Positions 47,836 through 57,305 are shown, numbered from the stretch's first letter. The stretch is 64,000 nucleotides of DNA from Saccharopolyspora elongata (GCF_004348985.1 NZ_SMKW01000008.1:1-64000), one strand, 5' to 3'. Translations and numbers: made by a program. The notes: generated from the sequence alone by a model not told the origin.

Positions 47836-49041
47836 TTACCAGGGGAGACGCACGTGGAGCCGCCAGTCGTCGCCGTGCGCGGCGCCTTCGGCGTGGCCGC
47901 CGAGCGCCTTCGCTCGGCACTTGATGCCGCTCAGGCCCAAGCCGTGGCCGGGCGTCGACGTCGAGCCCAGGGGGTTGGTGATCTCCAGCTCCAGTGCACC
48001 GGAGTCGATGGTGATCCGCACCGCGGCCTCCGCCCGGCCCGCGTGGCGCAAGGCGTTGGAGAGGCCCTCGCGCACCGCGCGGTAGGTCTCGCGGCCCACC
48101 TGCGGCGGGACCTGGCTCGGGTCGCCCCGGACTTCGAGGCGCACCGCCAGACCGGCCAGCTCGGTGGCGCGGACCAGGCCGTCGAGGTCGGCCAGGCCCG
48201 GGTCGTCCGAAGTGGAGGATCGCAGGCTGCCCAGCGCGCGATCCAGGTCGGCGAGGGCGGTTCGCGTCGAATCCGCGATCACCGCGAGCGCCTCCCGGGC
48301 GAAGGCGGGGTCGCTGTCCAGCACCCGGTTCGCCGCACTCGCTTGCAGCGCAACGACGTTCAGCACGTGTCCGACCGAGTCGTGCAGCTCGGAGGCGATC
48401 CGGTTCCGATCGGACAGCTCCTCGACCTGCCGCCGCAACCGCTCGTGCTCGGACGGGCCCAGCAATGCCGGGGCGAGCCGGGCCAGCGCTGCGGCGACCG
48501 CCGCGACCAGGTAGAAGCCCGCGACGATCAGGCCCGCGCCGCCCAGCGGTGCCCACCACTGCCCGATGCCGAACGCCCGGTACAGCGGGATGCCGGTGAG
48601 CTCGGGCGGCAGGTGCACCAGGGGATCGGCGAGCAGGACCAGGATGAACGGCGGCACGATCAGCGTCAGCAGGCCGACGCCGGAGCCGAGCACCAGGTGG
48701 ACGACGAGCCAGCAGACGGTCCGCCACCGGTCCGGCCAGGTGACGGCGGTGCTCGTTTCCGGCAGCCCGAGCAGCGCCTTCGCGGCGGCCCCCGACAGCG
48801 ACCTCGTCGCCGGCAGCAACCCGGTGGCCACCACGGCGAGCACGACGAACGCGCCCTGCGCGATGCCGACCACGACAGGCGGCAGGCCAGGTCCGATTTC
48901 GGGGCCCAGCAGCGGCCCGAGCACCAACCCGGCCACCGCCAGGTACGGGACGGCCAGGACGGCGCCGAGGATCAGATGCACCCACCGGCGGTACGTGGCT
49001 CGCCCGGTGAACGGTCTGATCAGGCGGGACGGCATGGCCAC
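47836..49041 (-). CDS. NarL-type sensor histidine kinase
   Basis: 401 residues. Four to five membrane spans occupy the first 190 residues (LILGAVLAVPYLAVAGLV, VVVGIAQGAFVVLAVVATGL, LTLIVPPFILVLLAD, AGLIVAGFYLVAAVAAAL). A HisKA_3 dimerisation domain follows, with the phospho-His in IASELHDSVGHVLNVVALQ, then an ATPase domain with REGLSNALRHAGRAEAAV and GHGLGLSGIKCRAKALGG. There is no extracellular sensor domain; the signal is probably sensed in the membrane or through the neighbouring membrane protein. The GTG at 49041 follows AGGGATGAT; an ATG at 49035 is possible. Confidence 0.9.
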   Translation of the reverse strand: MAMPSRLIRPFTGRATYRRWVHLILGAVLAVPYLAVAGLVLGPLLGPEIGPGLPPVVVGIAQGAFVVLAVVATGLLPATRSLSGAAAKALLGLPETSTAVTWPDRWRTVCWLVVHLVLGSGVGLLTLIVPPFILVLLADPLVHLPPELTGIPLYRAFGIGQWWAPLGGAGLIVAGFYLVAAVAAALARLAPALLGPSEHERLRRQVEELSDRNRIASELHDSVGHVLNVVALQASAANRVLDSDPAFAREALAVIADSTRTALADLDRALGSLRSSTSDDPGLADLDGLVRATELAGLAVRLEVRGDPSQVPPQVGRETYRAVREGLSNALRHAGRAEAAVRITIDSGALELEITNPLGSTSTPGHGLGLSGIKCRAKALGGHAEGAAHGDDWRLHVRLPW

Positions 49042-49042
49042 A

Positions 49043-49972
49043 TCATCCCTGCGCGACCGGCACGCGAGCGCAGGTTCCGCACGGCTTGCGGCGCGTCGCC
49101 CGCTGGTACAGGTAGACGGACGGCCCGAGCACCAGCGCCCAGCACATCCAGCTCACGTAGAACAGCGCCCCGGGCCAGTAGTGCATCCCGGGGATCGGGT
49201 TCGCCGACGACGTGCCGGAGATCAGGTCGGCGATCACGTCGGCGAAGCCGGTCGGGCCCATCGTGAAGAGCAGCCCGGCGCCGAACCAGCCGCCGAAGAG
49301 CAGCAGGCCGCGCGGAGTCGGGCGACCCGCCAGGCCGGGGACCCAGCCCGGCCAGATCCGCCCCCACCGGTGCACGAGGGCCAGCGAGAGCACGATGCCG
49401 ACCAGCGCGGCGGGCACGACCAGCCACCCGCTGGTGAACCCGTCCCTGGCCGGGTCCGGGTAGTCCAGCCCGATCGTGCCGCCCAGCGCCCAGGCGGTCT
49501 TGATCACCGGATAGGGCAGTGCGAACAGGACCCCGAGGTATCCGAGCCAGCGCGGCGGTGGTGCGGCCGGGCCGCCGCAGCGGCCGCAAGCCCCGGCGAG
49601 CGCCCGGACCCGCAGGACCGTCGCGCGGAACAGCAGGATCGCGCTCGTCAAGGCGAAGGCGCGGGTGGCGAACATCGGCCAGTCCGGCCCGAAGCCCATC
49701 AGCCCGAACAGCCGCAACAGGTCGAACAGGATGCCGCCGGATGCCCAGAGCAGCAGCATCACGGCCCCGCCGTTGATCGCGACGATCGCGCGGCGGGCTC
49801 GCAGCGGCGACATCAGCAGCGCTGCGCCGAGCACGCCGGCAGCTGCGGCCAGCGGGGTCGCCCAGCTCGGCAGCTCGAAGAGGACGCGGCTGCGCGGCAG
49901 GAAGTGCCGTGATTCGAAGTCGAGGAAGGTCAGGGCCGACGCGATCAGCGCCGCCCGGCTCGGCTTGAGCAT
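49043..49972 (-). CDS. Multi-span membrane protein with two CxxC motifs, operon with the two-component system
   Basis: 309 residues with about eight predicted spans. A cytoplasmic or lumenal loop near the centre carries CGRCGG, and the C-terminus carries RKPCGTCARV, so a zinc-ribbon-like or redox pair could form. Other features are SGGILFDLLRLFGLMGFGPD and FYVSWMCWALVLGPSVYLYQ. I do not recognise a family. The ATG at 49972 with AGGAG six bases upstream is preferred over 50008. Its stop abuts the kinase start, so it is the first gene of the operon and a plausible sensory partner or target. Confidence 0.7.
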   Translation of the reverse strand: MLKPSRAALIASALTFLDFESRHFLPRSRVLFELPSWATPLAAAAGVLGAALLMSPLRARRAIVAINGGAVMLLLWASGGILFDLLRLFGLMGFGPDWPMFATRAFALTSAILLFRATVLRVRALAGACGRCGGPAAPPPRWLGYLGVLFALPYPVIKTAWALGGTIGLDYPDPARDGFTSGWLVVPAALVGIVLSLALVHRWGRIWPGWVPGLAGRPTPRGLLLFGGWFGAGLLFTMGPTGFADVIADLISGTSSANPIPGMHYWPGALFYVSWMCWALVLGPSVYLYQRATRRKPCGTCARVPVAQG

Positions 49973-50123
49973 CTGCGCTCCTGGTGGCTCGGTTGAACTC
50001 ACCGGCAATGCTCGGGATCTCGCGGCCCGTGAACCTCCCGCCCGGGCTGGGGCGGCCTCCCTCGCGCGGGGGATTTCGATCGAGGAGGGTGCATTTTGCG
50101 CGTTTCATCCCTATCGTCGCGGC

Positions 50124-50336
50124 ATGGCTCAAACGAAGATCAGCACCAGGCGTGGCTTCAAGGTCCTCGGTGCCGCTACGGGCGCCGCGCTCGCCCTAGT
50201 GGTCACGGCCGGGTGCAACGACCCGGCGCCCGCCCCGGAACAGCAGCAGGAGCAGCAGCAGGACGGCGACGACCAGCAGCAGGGCGACCAGCAGGACGGC
50301 GGCGACCAGCAGGGCGGCGAGCAGGACGACGACTGA
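50124..50336 (+). CDS. Small Gln/Asp-rich lipoprotein, probable Tat substrate
   Basis: 70 residues. The signal contains STRRGFKVLG, a good twin-arginine motif, a hydrophobic stretch and the lipobox VTAGC (Cys31). The mature 40 residues are almost only Gln, Asp, Gly, Glu and Pro (EQQQEQQQDGDDQQQG and similar), presumably disordered. Low complexity makes homology hard to see. Other secreted proteins with such tails occur in this genus. The surrounding 95 bp to ychF has no gene. Confidence 0.6.
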   Translation: MAQTKISTRRGFKVLGAATGAALALVVTAGCNDPAPAPEQQQEQQQDGDDQQQGDQQDGGDQQGGEQDDD

Positions 50337-50431
50337 CGACGCGGGGCGCGGGTGCACCCCGGCTGTGCATCCGCGCACCCCCGCGCGACCGGCCCCGATG
50401 CCGCCGCGAGCGAGCACCTAGACTTCGGGGT

Positions 50432-51511
<1,080 letters not shown>

Positions 51512-51526
51512 CCTCGGGGGCGGGAA

Positions 51527-51739
51527 GTGGGCCTGGAAGACGACCCCTTCGCGTACGCGGTGACGAAGTCCGGAAGCGTGCGGGTGAGCCGGGGAGGCCG
51601 CGTCGTGGCGACGGTCTCCGGCGCCCGCGCGCAACGCTTGATCGCGTCGCTCGGCGTCAGCGAGGAGTCCGACCAGCTGCTCCTCGCGAAGGTGACCGGC
51701 AACTACAAGCGCGGCAACGAACGCCGACCGACGGCCTGA
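51527..51739 (+). CDS. Small conserved hypothetical protein downstream of ychF
   Basis: 70 residues, beginning at a GTG 15 bases after the ychF stop and reading FAYAVTKSGSVRVSRGGRVVATVSGARAQRLIASL. It has a beta-strand-rich first half (VRVSRGGRVVATV) and a helical second half ending in NYKRGNERRPTA, with a net positive charge near the end. Codon use fits that of its neighbours, and GGGGGCGGGAA precedes the start. It is probably co-transcribed with ychF. Function and family are unknown to me. Confidence 0.6.
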   Translation: MGLEDDPFAYAVTKSGSVRVSRGGRVVATVSGARAQRLIASLGVSEESDQLLLAKVTGNYKRGNERRPTA

Positions 51740-51772
51740 CCTGACGCCCGACGCACAACGCCGACCCGGCTG

Positions 51773-52354
51773 CTAGCGGGGGCGGCGTGGGGTGAGCCGG
51801 TCCAAGTCGATGCTGATCTCGAACGGTACTGGCCGCTGGAGGGCGCTGCGGAAAATGCCTGCCGGGGCGTAGATGCCGGTCGGCCCGTCGAGTTCGTAGA
51901 CGTGCACTGCCGCTGATGCGTCCTCGTCCTCGACGTACCAGTAGTGCCGGATGCCCGCGTCGGCGTACTTGCGCAGCTTGACCGTTCGGTCGCGATGTGC
52001 CGACTCGGGCGAGACGACCTCCACCACGAGCAGCACGTCCTGCGGCTCGTACCAGGTCCGGTCCGGGTCGAACGGGGCCGTGGTGACCAGCAGGTCGGGC
52101 TCGGGCCTGTTGCGCGCGTCGAGCCGGATCGTCATCTCCCGCTCGACCTCGATGCCGACGGGGGCCTGGCGGGAGAGCTCTACGGTCAGGCCGGTGACGA
52201 GACGGCCGTGCCAGGACCGCTGCGGGATCGTCCTGAAGACGAGGGCTCCGTCGATCAGCTCGGTGTGCCGAGGTGCCTCGGGGAGGCGGTCCAGATCCTC
52301 CGCGAACCAGCCTTCAGCGCGCGGCGGGCGCATCCGGTCGGGAAGCGTGGTCAT
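51773..52354 (-). CDS. Uma2/DUF820-family putative nuclease
   Basis: 193 residues. The restriction-endonuclease-like core shows HTELIDGALVFRT (first Glu), a WHGRLVTGLTVELSR helix, RPEPDLLVT with the PD motif and LLVVEVVSPESAHRDRTVKLRKYADAGIRHYWYV with the ExK-like site. Uma2 proteins are common in actinomycetes in many copies; their substrate is unknown. The ATG at 52354 starts at the natural N-terminus. It stands alone, convergent with the small gene downstream of ychF. Confidence 0.85.
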   Translation of the reverse strand: MTTLPDRMRPPRAEGWFAEDLDRLPEAPRHTELIDGALVFRTIPQRSWHGRLVTGLTVELSRQAPVGIEVEREMTIRLDARNRPEPDLLVTTAPFDPDRTWYEPQDVLLVVEVVSPESAHRDRTVKLRKYADAGIRHYWYVEDEDASAAVHVYELDGPTGIYAPAGIFRSALQRPVPFEISIDLDRLTPRRPR

Positions 52355-52410
52355 GGGTCAACGGTAGCGAGTCGGCGCGGTCCGGGCCCCGAGCTACGGC
52401 AGGAGCTTGG

Positions 52411-52794
52411 CTACCGGTCGGTGGCTACGAGGTAGGTGGCGAGGGCCGTTCTGGTTTGTTGGAGGCACGCCAGGCGGTCGTCTATCGCCGCCAGTTGGGT
52501 TCGGAGGGTGGCCACGAGGTTCGGGCACGGTTCGAGGACCGGTAGCTCGCCCCTCGCGCAGGGCAGGACCGTGCGGATCATCTCCGTGTTCAGGCCCGCC
52601 GCCAGCAGGTTCCGGATCTGCGCGACGACCGTCACCGCTTCCTCGCGGTAGTAGCGGTAGCCGCTCGGCGCTCGCTCCGAGGTGAGCAGGCCCTGTTGTT
52701 CGTAGTAGCGCAGCCGGCGCTGGCTGACGCCGCTCCGGCGGGACAGCTCGCCGATCTTCATGAGATCCGGCTCACGCGTCGTTGACTCTGACAT
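52411..52794 (-). CDS. MerR-family transcriptional regulator
   Basis: 127 residues from the ATG at 52794; the ATG at 52761 would begin at the classical KIGELSRRSGV and is a serious alternative, because the operator (52789-52802) covers the longer start. The helix-turn-helix is KIGELSRRSGVSQRRLRYYEQQGLLTSERAPSGYRYY, and the wing and dimerisation coiled coil follow (LRTQLAAIDDRLACLQQTRTAL). Cys in VLPCARGELPVLEPCPNLV could be a sensing site. It is divergent from the MFS gene, whose promoter it is expected to control. Confidence 0.88.
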   Translation of the reverse strand: MSESTTREPDLMKIGELSRRSGVSQRRLRYYEQQGLLTSERAPSGYRYYREEAVTVVAQIRNLLAAGLNTEMIRTVLPCARGELPVLEPCPNLVATLRTQLAAIDDRLACLQQTRTALATYLVATDR

Positions 52795-52813
52795 CACTGT
52801 CAAACTCTAGCGT
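52782..52813 (+). promoter_or_regulatory. MerR-type promoter of the MFS exporter gene
   Basis: TTGACT (52782-52787) and TAGCGT (52808-52813) are 20 bp apart, too long for normal recognition and typical of MerR-activated promoters. The palindrome TGACATCACTGTCA (52789-52802) sits within the spacer. The MFS ATG (52821) is seven bases after the -10, so the message is probably leaderless. Confidence 0.8.
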
Positions 52814-52820
52814 CGGTGGC

Positions 52821-54002
52821 ATGCGAAGTCAGCGAAGTGGTTGGGCACTGGTGGCGCTGATGGCCTGCGTGTTCGCCGTGGGATCCGCCGAGTACGCGGT
52901 GATCGGCGTCCTGCCGGACATCGCGGCGGACCTGCGCGTGTCGGTCGGTACGACTGGCCTGCTCGTCACCGGCTACGCGCTGACGGTCGCGCTGGCCGGG
53001 CCGGTGGTCACCGCCGCGACCACGCGGCTGCCGCGGAAAGCGCTGCTCGTCGGCCTGATCGTCGTGTTCACCGCGGGCAACGTGCTGGCTGCGGTCGCCG
53101 GCGCCTTCGGACTGGTGATGATCGCTCGGGTGCTCGCGGCGCTCGTGCACTCGACCTTCTTCGCCGTCGGCCTGGTGCAGGCCGTGTCGGTGGTGGGGGA
53201 GGAGCGTCGCGGTTGGGCGATTGCGGTGGTGAGCGCCGGGCTCAACCTGGCGACCGTGCTCGGCGCGCCGCTGGGCACGTTCATCGGCCACGAGCTCGGT
53301 TGGCGCGCCACGTTCTGGGCGATCGCCGCGTTGAGCCTGGTGGCCACGGTGGTCGTCGCGGTCGCCGTGCCGTCGTCGCGGGCGGCCGGGACCTCTTCGG
53401 TGCGGGCGGAGATCAGGGCGCTGGGCAGTCGCGAGGTGCTCGTGGTCGTCGTGGTCACCGTGCTCACGCAGATCGCCCTCTTCACGCCGTACACCTACAT
53501 CGCCACGATCCTCACCGGCGTCTCCGGTTTCGGGGCCGGGGCGGTGGCCTGGTTGCTGATGGCGTTCGGCGTGGGCGGGCTGCTGGGGAACCTGGTGGGC
53601 GGCCGGTTGGCAGACCTGCGGCCGTGGGGTTCGGTTCGCGGGCTCCTCGCCGGAATGGCCGTCGTGCTCGGGGTTTTCGGCCTGGTCGTGCGGGATCCGG
53701 TGGCTGCGGCGGTGGGGGTCTTCGTGCTCGGGGCGGTGAGCTGCGCGCTGATCCCGGCGTTGCAGGCCCGGGCGTTCGCTGCGGCAGCGGGCGCGCCGAC
53801 CCTGACGGTCGCCGTGAACACCTCGGCTTTCAACCTCGGCAACGCCGGCGGTGCGTGGATCGGTGGCCGGGTGCTCGACGGCGGTGCTGGGCCGTACTGG
53901 CTCATCGGGATCGGAATTTTCGCCGCGCTGGCCGCGTTGGCGGCCACCGGTGTTCGGCGAACGGTTGATGTGAAAGGAAAGATCGATGTCTCTGTCCGTT
54001 GA
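52821..54002 (+). CDS. MFS transporter, DHA1 drug-efflux-like
   Basis: 393 residues with 12 membrane spans. The N-terminal half has VFAVGSAEYAVIGVLPDIAADLRVS, a motif-A-like loop near TTRLPRKALL, and motif C GLNLATVLGAPLGTFIGHELGWR after span 4. The C-terminal half ends in VRRTVDVKGKIDVSVR. It resembles AraJ/YdhP-type exporters of arabinose polymers or drugs. It is controlled by a divergent MerR regulator, implying inducible export. Its last 17 bases overlap the start of the hydrolase gene, so both are co-translated. Confidence 0.9.
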   Translation: MRSQRSGWALVALMACVFAVGSAEYAVIGVLPDIAADLRVSVGTTGLLVTGYALTVALAGPVVTAATTRLPRKALLVGLIVVFTAGNVLAAVAGAFGLVMIARVLAALVHSTFFAVGLVQAVSVVGEERRGWAIAVVSAGLNLATVLGAPLGTFIGHELGWRATFWAIAALSLVATVVVAVAVPSSRAAGTSSVRAEIRALGSREVLVVVVVTVLTQIALFTPYTYIATILTGVSGFGAGAVAWLLMAFGVGGLLGNLVGGRLADLRPWGSVRGLLAGMAVVLGVFGLVVRDPVAAAVGVFVLGAVSCALIPALQARAFAAAAGAPTLTVAVNTSAFNLGNAGGAWIGGRVLDGGAGPYWLIGIGIFAALAALAATGVRRTVDVKGKIDVSVR

Positions 54003-54735
54003 GGTGCGTGGTTCCGGGCCCGGGCTGTTGCTGGCCCACGGCGCTGGTGGGTCGGCTGCGGCGAACTTCCCGTTCATCGACGAGCTCGCCGGGAAGCGCA
54101 CGGTCGTCGCGCCGGACTACCCGGGCTCGGGTGGGACGCCGAAGGCCGAGCAGCCGCTCGAACTGGACCGGCTCGTCGACGAGGTCGTCGCGTCGGCGGT
54201 CGACGCGGGCGTGGAAACCTTTGGCGTGCTGGGCTATTCGATGGGCACGACGGTCGCCGTCCGGGCCGCCGTGCGATACCCGGAGCGCGTCACGTCGCTG
54301 GTGCTCACTGCCGGATTCGCCGCCGCCGACCGGCACTTCCGGCTCAACCTGGACCTCTGGCAGCAGCTGCTCGACGGCCCGGACCGGGAAGCGCTCGCGC
54401 GATTCGTGCTGCTGAACTGCTTCAGCCCGGCGGCGCTGAACTCCATAGACGACTGGGACGAGGTGTTCCGAGGCACCGCCGACGGCGTGCCGGTCGGCAC
54501 CGGCGATCACCTCGACCTGCTGCGCACCGTCGACGTCCGCGCCGACCTGCCGAAGATCTCCGTGCCGACGCTGGTCGTCGCGACCACCCGGGACACCCTG
54601 GTGTCGCCGCACAACTCAGGCGAGCTCGCCGCGAAGATCCCCGGCGCGCGGCTGGTCGAGGTCGACTCCGGGCACCTCATCGGCGCGGAGAACCCGAAGC
54701 CGTGGCTCGCGGCGATCCAGGACTTCCTGGGCTGA
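53986..54735 (+). CDS. Alpha/beta-hydrolase
   Basis: 249 residues. The cap-less hydrolase fold has LLLAHGAGGSAAANFPFIDEL (oxyanion strand), VLGYSMGTTVAVRAAVRYPER with the nucleophile Ser in GYSMG, VPTLVVATTRDTLVSPHNS with the acid, and VDSGHLIGAENP with His. It overlaps the MFS stop and has AAAGGAAAGAT upstream, so it is an operon partner. It might hydrolyse the compound that the MFS exports or that induces MerR. The substrate is unknown. Confidence 0.88.
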   Translation: MSLSVEVRGSGPGLLLAHGAGGSAAANFPFIDELAGKRTVVAPDYPGSGGTPKAEQPLELDRLVDEVVASAVDAGVETFGVLGYSMGTTVAVRAAVRYPERVTSLVLTAGFAAADRHFRLNLDLWQQLLDGPDREALARFVLLNCFSPAALNSIDDWDEVFRGTADGVPVGTGDHLDLLRTVDVRADLPKISVPTLVVATTRDTLVSPHNSGELAAKIPGARLVEVDSGHLIGAENPKPWLAAIQDFLG

Positions 54736-54780
54736 GCTTCGCGCTGACCGCAGTTCGGCGCCCCGGCCACCCGCGCGGGG

Positions 54781-55428
54781 TCAGCCGAACGGTGTGGCCA
54801 GTAGCGGGATTCGGCGCAGGTCTTCGACCGTGCATCGCAGGCCGGCGAGAGCGCAGATAGCGCGCATGCAGATGTCGTAGTCGGGTTCACCAGGATCGAG
54901 GTAGTCGTGTTCGACGGTGCCGGCCGCTTCGAACGCTGCGCGCAGTTCGGCCGGCATGCCGGGCAGATCCTTCTCCAGGTCGAGGTCGTCGACGTTGATC
55001 CAGGCAAGCTCCTTCCCGTCGACGGCGTAGGTGAGGCTGGCGTCGGCGTTGATGGAGAACATGCTCGTGGCCGCTACGCGACCGTTGGCGGACAGGGCGG
55101 TTGTGTCATCGTCGCCGACGGTGTACCCCGCGTCGTCGTACACGAATGTCCACGCACCGATACGTCCTGCCAGCAGCGTCGCACCGGCGCCGGGTTCGGC
55201 GCCGAGGGCCGCGGCCGGGAGGGAGGTCCACTCGTCCGGCTTGCTTCCGGGCAGCTCGCACGGCCGGAACAACCGGGGTTTGGCGCCTAGCGCTTCCAGC
55301 GCGTCCGCAGGTTCGAGGTCGCGGACCACGTGCACGGCGTGGTTCGGGTCGTCGCTGGCCAACTGGGTGATCCAGATGGGTATTCCCTCTCCGTCGAGCG
55401 TGTCCGGCGGAAATCCGGGCGTTGGCAT
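54781..55428 (-). CDS. DUF6461-like hypothetical protein
   Basis: 215 residues. The body reads DPNHAVHVVRDLEPADALEALGA, then LLAGRIGAWTFVYDDAGYT and SMFSINADASLTYAVDGKEL, which resembles DUF6461 proteins of actinomycetes (a beta-rich fold around a WTFV-type strand). The last segment GLRCTVEDLRRIPLLATPF is also typical. The ATG at 55428 has GAGGTC upstream. The frame stays open upstream through degenerate DNA but has no homology there. The function is unknown; relatives are common in mycelial actinobacteria. Confidence 0.7.
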   Translation of the reverse strand: MPTPGFPPDTLDGEGIPIWITQLASDDPNHAVHVVRDLEPADALEALGAKPRLFRPCELPGSKPDEWTSLPAAALGAEPGAGATLLAGRIGAWTFVYDDAGYTVGDDDTTALSANGRVAATSMFSINADASLTYAVDGKELAWINVDDLDLEKDLPGMPAELRAAFEAAGTVEHDYLDPGEPDYDICMRAICALAGLRCTVEDLRRIPLLATPFG

Positions 55429-55689
55429 GTGACCTCGTTTCCTGGCCTCGTGCGTGGTACCGCCAGGTATTCTCTTGCGCGCCGCCGGAGCCACCAAGAG
55501 ACGAAGGGGCAGAGTCGGATGGCCAGGGGACTCCCTTTCAACTGCGGAGCAAGGAATCTTTGATCGCGATCCTCGGGTGACCCTGACGTCCACTTCTCCG
55601 GGCAGCTCCTCGGACTCGAACTCCGCAATGAGGTGTGTTTCTCGGATGCTCAGAGCGGTTGCGCCTTCGCGGAAGAAGCGCCACAGAAC
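55429..55689. other. Degenerate gap left of the decayed oxidoreductase
   Basis: No intact gene. On the minus strand an open stretch reads WRFFREGATALSIRETHL and then AEFESEELPGEVDVRV, which could be the end of a lost protein fused in frame with the decayed oxidoreductase. It is not assignable to a family. A promoter for the gene at 54781 would lie here. Confidence 0.35.
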
Positions 55690-55907
55690 GTCGTCACCTT
55701 GGCACCACTCTGACCTCGTCGCCGGTGGCCTCGACGACTCCGGCGGCATCCCCGCCGATCCCGATGACCTCGCGCGGGGAGCAGGCCCGCATCGGTGAGC
55801 GCACCGGTCCGGGTGGCCAGGTCGACCGGGTTGACCGTGGCCGCCGCCACCCGGATCAGGACCTGCCGCGGCCCGGCCTCGGGCCCGGCCACCTCCGCGA
55901 TCTCCAT
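55690..55907 (-). pseudogene. Decayed zinc-type alcohol dehydrogenase / quinone oxidoreductase
   Basis: From an ATG-like site at 55907 the frame reads MEIAEVAGPEAGPRQVLIRV and then AAATVNPVDLATRTGAL, the GroES-like start of NADPH:quinone oxidoreductases. A frameshift follows; the next frame continues REVIGIGGDAAGVVEATGDE, the expected following segment. The catalytic and nucleotide-binding halves are missing. The real N-terminus (about 10 residues) is also absent. It abuts a decayed HxlR gene on the other strand, a common divergent pair. Confidence 0.6.
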
Positions 55908-55911
55908 ATCG

Positions 55912-56128
55912 CCGGCTTCAGCCAGAAGATGCTCACCCAGACCTTGCGGAACCTCGAACGGGACGGACTCGTGACCCGCGCCGTGACTCCCTCGGCCCCG
56001 GTTCGCGTCGACTACGCGCTCACCGGGCTGGGGGAGAGCCCGCTGCCGGTGGTGCAGGTGGCCAAGGCCTGGGCGAATCCCACATCGACGAGATCCACAG
56101 GGCCCGCGCCGCCTACGACAGCCGCTGA
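55912..56128 (+). pseudogene. Decayed HxlR-family regulator
   Basis: The plus strand encodes SQKMLTQTLRNLERDGLVTR and then PVRVDYALTGLGESPLPVVQ, the second half of the HxlR winged helix. A frameshift follows AKAWA; the other frame then reads HIDEIHRARAAYDSR and stops at 56126-56128, as in intact homologues. The first helix-turn-helix half is missing. Together with the oxidoreductase remnant this shows one deletion through the shared promoter plus separate frameshifts. Confidence 0.6.
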
Positions 56129-56340
56129 ACAACCCCGTTGACCAGCGCGAACCGGTGGCTCGACGCTCCCCTCGGTCCCAGGTGGTCCTCTGTGGAGCGA
56201 GGCGGCGCCGTGCCGGTTCGATCGGCGAGCCCCACTTCCGGTTCGCAATGCAGTTCGGTCGAGTTCCGGCCGCTGACGCCTGAGCCGAGCGGCGCGTTCG
56301 AGGCCGTCGAGTTCGCCGGTGGACTGCTAGCGTGTTGAAG

Positions 56341-57300
56341 ATGACCGCAGATCCGGTGCTGGTGATCGGCGCGGGCGTGCAGGGCCTGACCACCGGGGTC
56401 GTCCTCGCCGAGGCGGGCCGGCGCGTGCGCATCCGCACCGCCGACCGGCCGCAGGACACCACTTCCGCGGTCGCGGGCGCGATGTGGGGCCCGGCGATGC
56501 TGCGGCCCGCCGACCGGGTGCTGTACTGGGTGACCAGGTCCCACGCCGAGTTCACCGCGCTCGCCCGCGACGAGGACTCCGGCGTGCACCTGGCCGCGGG
56601 GCGGATGGCGGCGCGGTTCGACCTCGGCGACTCGGTCCCGCCCGAGGCGAGGCTGATCCCCGACCTGCGCCCCTGCACACCCGAGGAACTGCCGGACGGG
56701 TTCGTCAGCGGCTACCGCGCGACCGTGCCGCTGATCGACATGCCGCGCTACCTCGACCACCTGGTGGCCCGGTTCCGCGACGCCGGCGGTGACCTGCGGC
56801 TCAGCCCCGTCCCGACGCTGGCCGAGGCGGTCGCCGAATCCGCGACGGTGGTCAACTGCACCGGCGTCGGCGCGCGGGAACTCGTCGGCGACCCCGGCGT
56901 CCACCCGGTGCGCGGCCAGCACGTCGTGGTGCGCAACCCGGGGATCGACGAGTACTTCATCGAGCTCAGCGACTCCGGCGAGTTCACCTCGTACATGCCG
57001 CACGGCGACCGCGTCGTGCTCGGCGGCGTCGCAGGCGAACAGGACTGGAACTGCACGCCCCGCCGCGAGGACAGCGAGGGCATCCGGCGCCGGTGCGCCG
57101 CGGTGGAGCCGCGGCTGGCCGACGCCGAAGTGCTCGCGGAACTGGTCGGGCTGCGGCCCGGCCGGGAATCGGTGCGGGTGGAAGTCGAGCACTACGAAGG
57201 CGCGCGGATCATCCACAACTACGGCCACGGCGGTTGCGGCGTCGCGCTGTCCTGGGGATGCGCCTTCGAGGCCGCCGACCTCGCGGAAGAGATCGGCTGA
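56341..57300 (+). CDS. D-amino-acid oxidase (FAD-dependent)
   Basis: 319 residues. It deaminates D-amino acids to keto acids, giving H2O2 and ammonia. FAD motif VLVIGAGVQGLTTGVVLAEAG at the N-terminus, SAVAGAMWGPAM in the Glu/Ala loop, VVNCTGVGARELVGD and VHPVRGQHVVVRNPG in the middle, and the DAAO signature HNYGHGGCGVALSWGCA at the C-terminus. All are intact, and the length is slightly below the family average (about 345). The ATG is seven bases after TAGCGT (56328-56333), a leaderless arrangement. It stands alone, convergent with the pterin dehydratase. Together with the peptide transporter and serine hydrolase it could belong to D-amino acid scavenging. Confidence 0.88.
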   Translation: MTADPVLVIGAGVQGLTTGVVLAEAGRRVRIRTADRPQDTTSAVAGAMWGPAMLRPADRVLYWVTRSHAEFTALARDEDSGVHLAAGRMAARFDLGDSVPPEARLIPDLRPCTPEELPDGFVSGYRATVPLIDMPRYLDHLVARFRDAGGDLRLSPVPTLAEAVAESATVVNCTGVGARELVGDPGVHPVRGQHVVVRNPGIDEYFIELSDSGEFTSYMPHGDRVVLGGVAGEQDWNCTPRREDSEGIRRRCAAVEPRLADAEVLAELVGLRPGRESVRVEVEHYEGARIIHNYGHGGCGVALSWGCAFEAADLAEEIG

Positions 57301-57305
57301 GCCGC

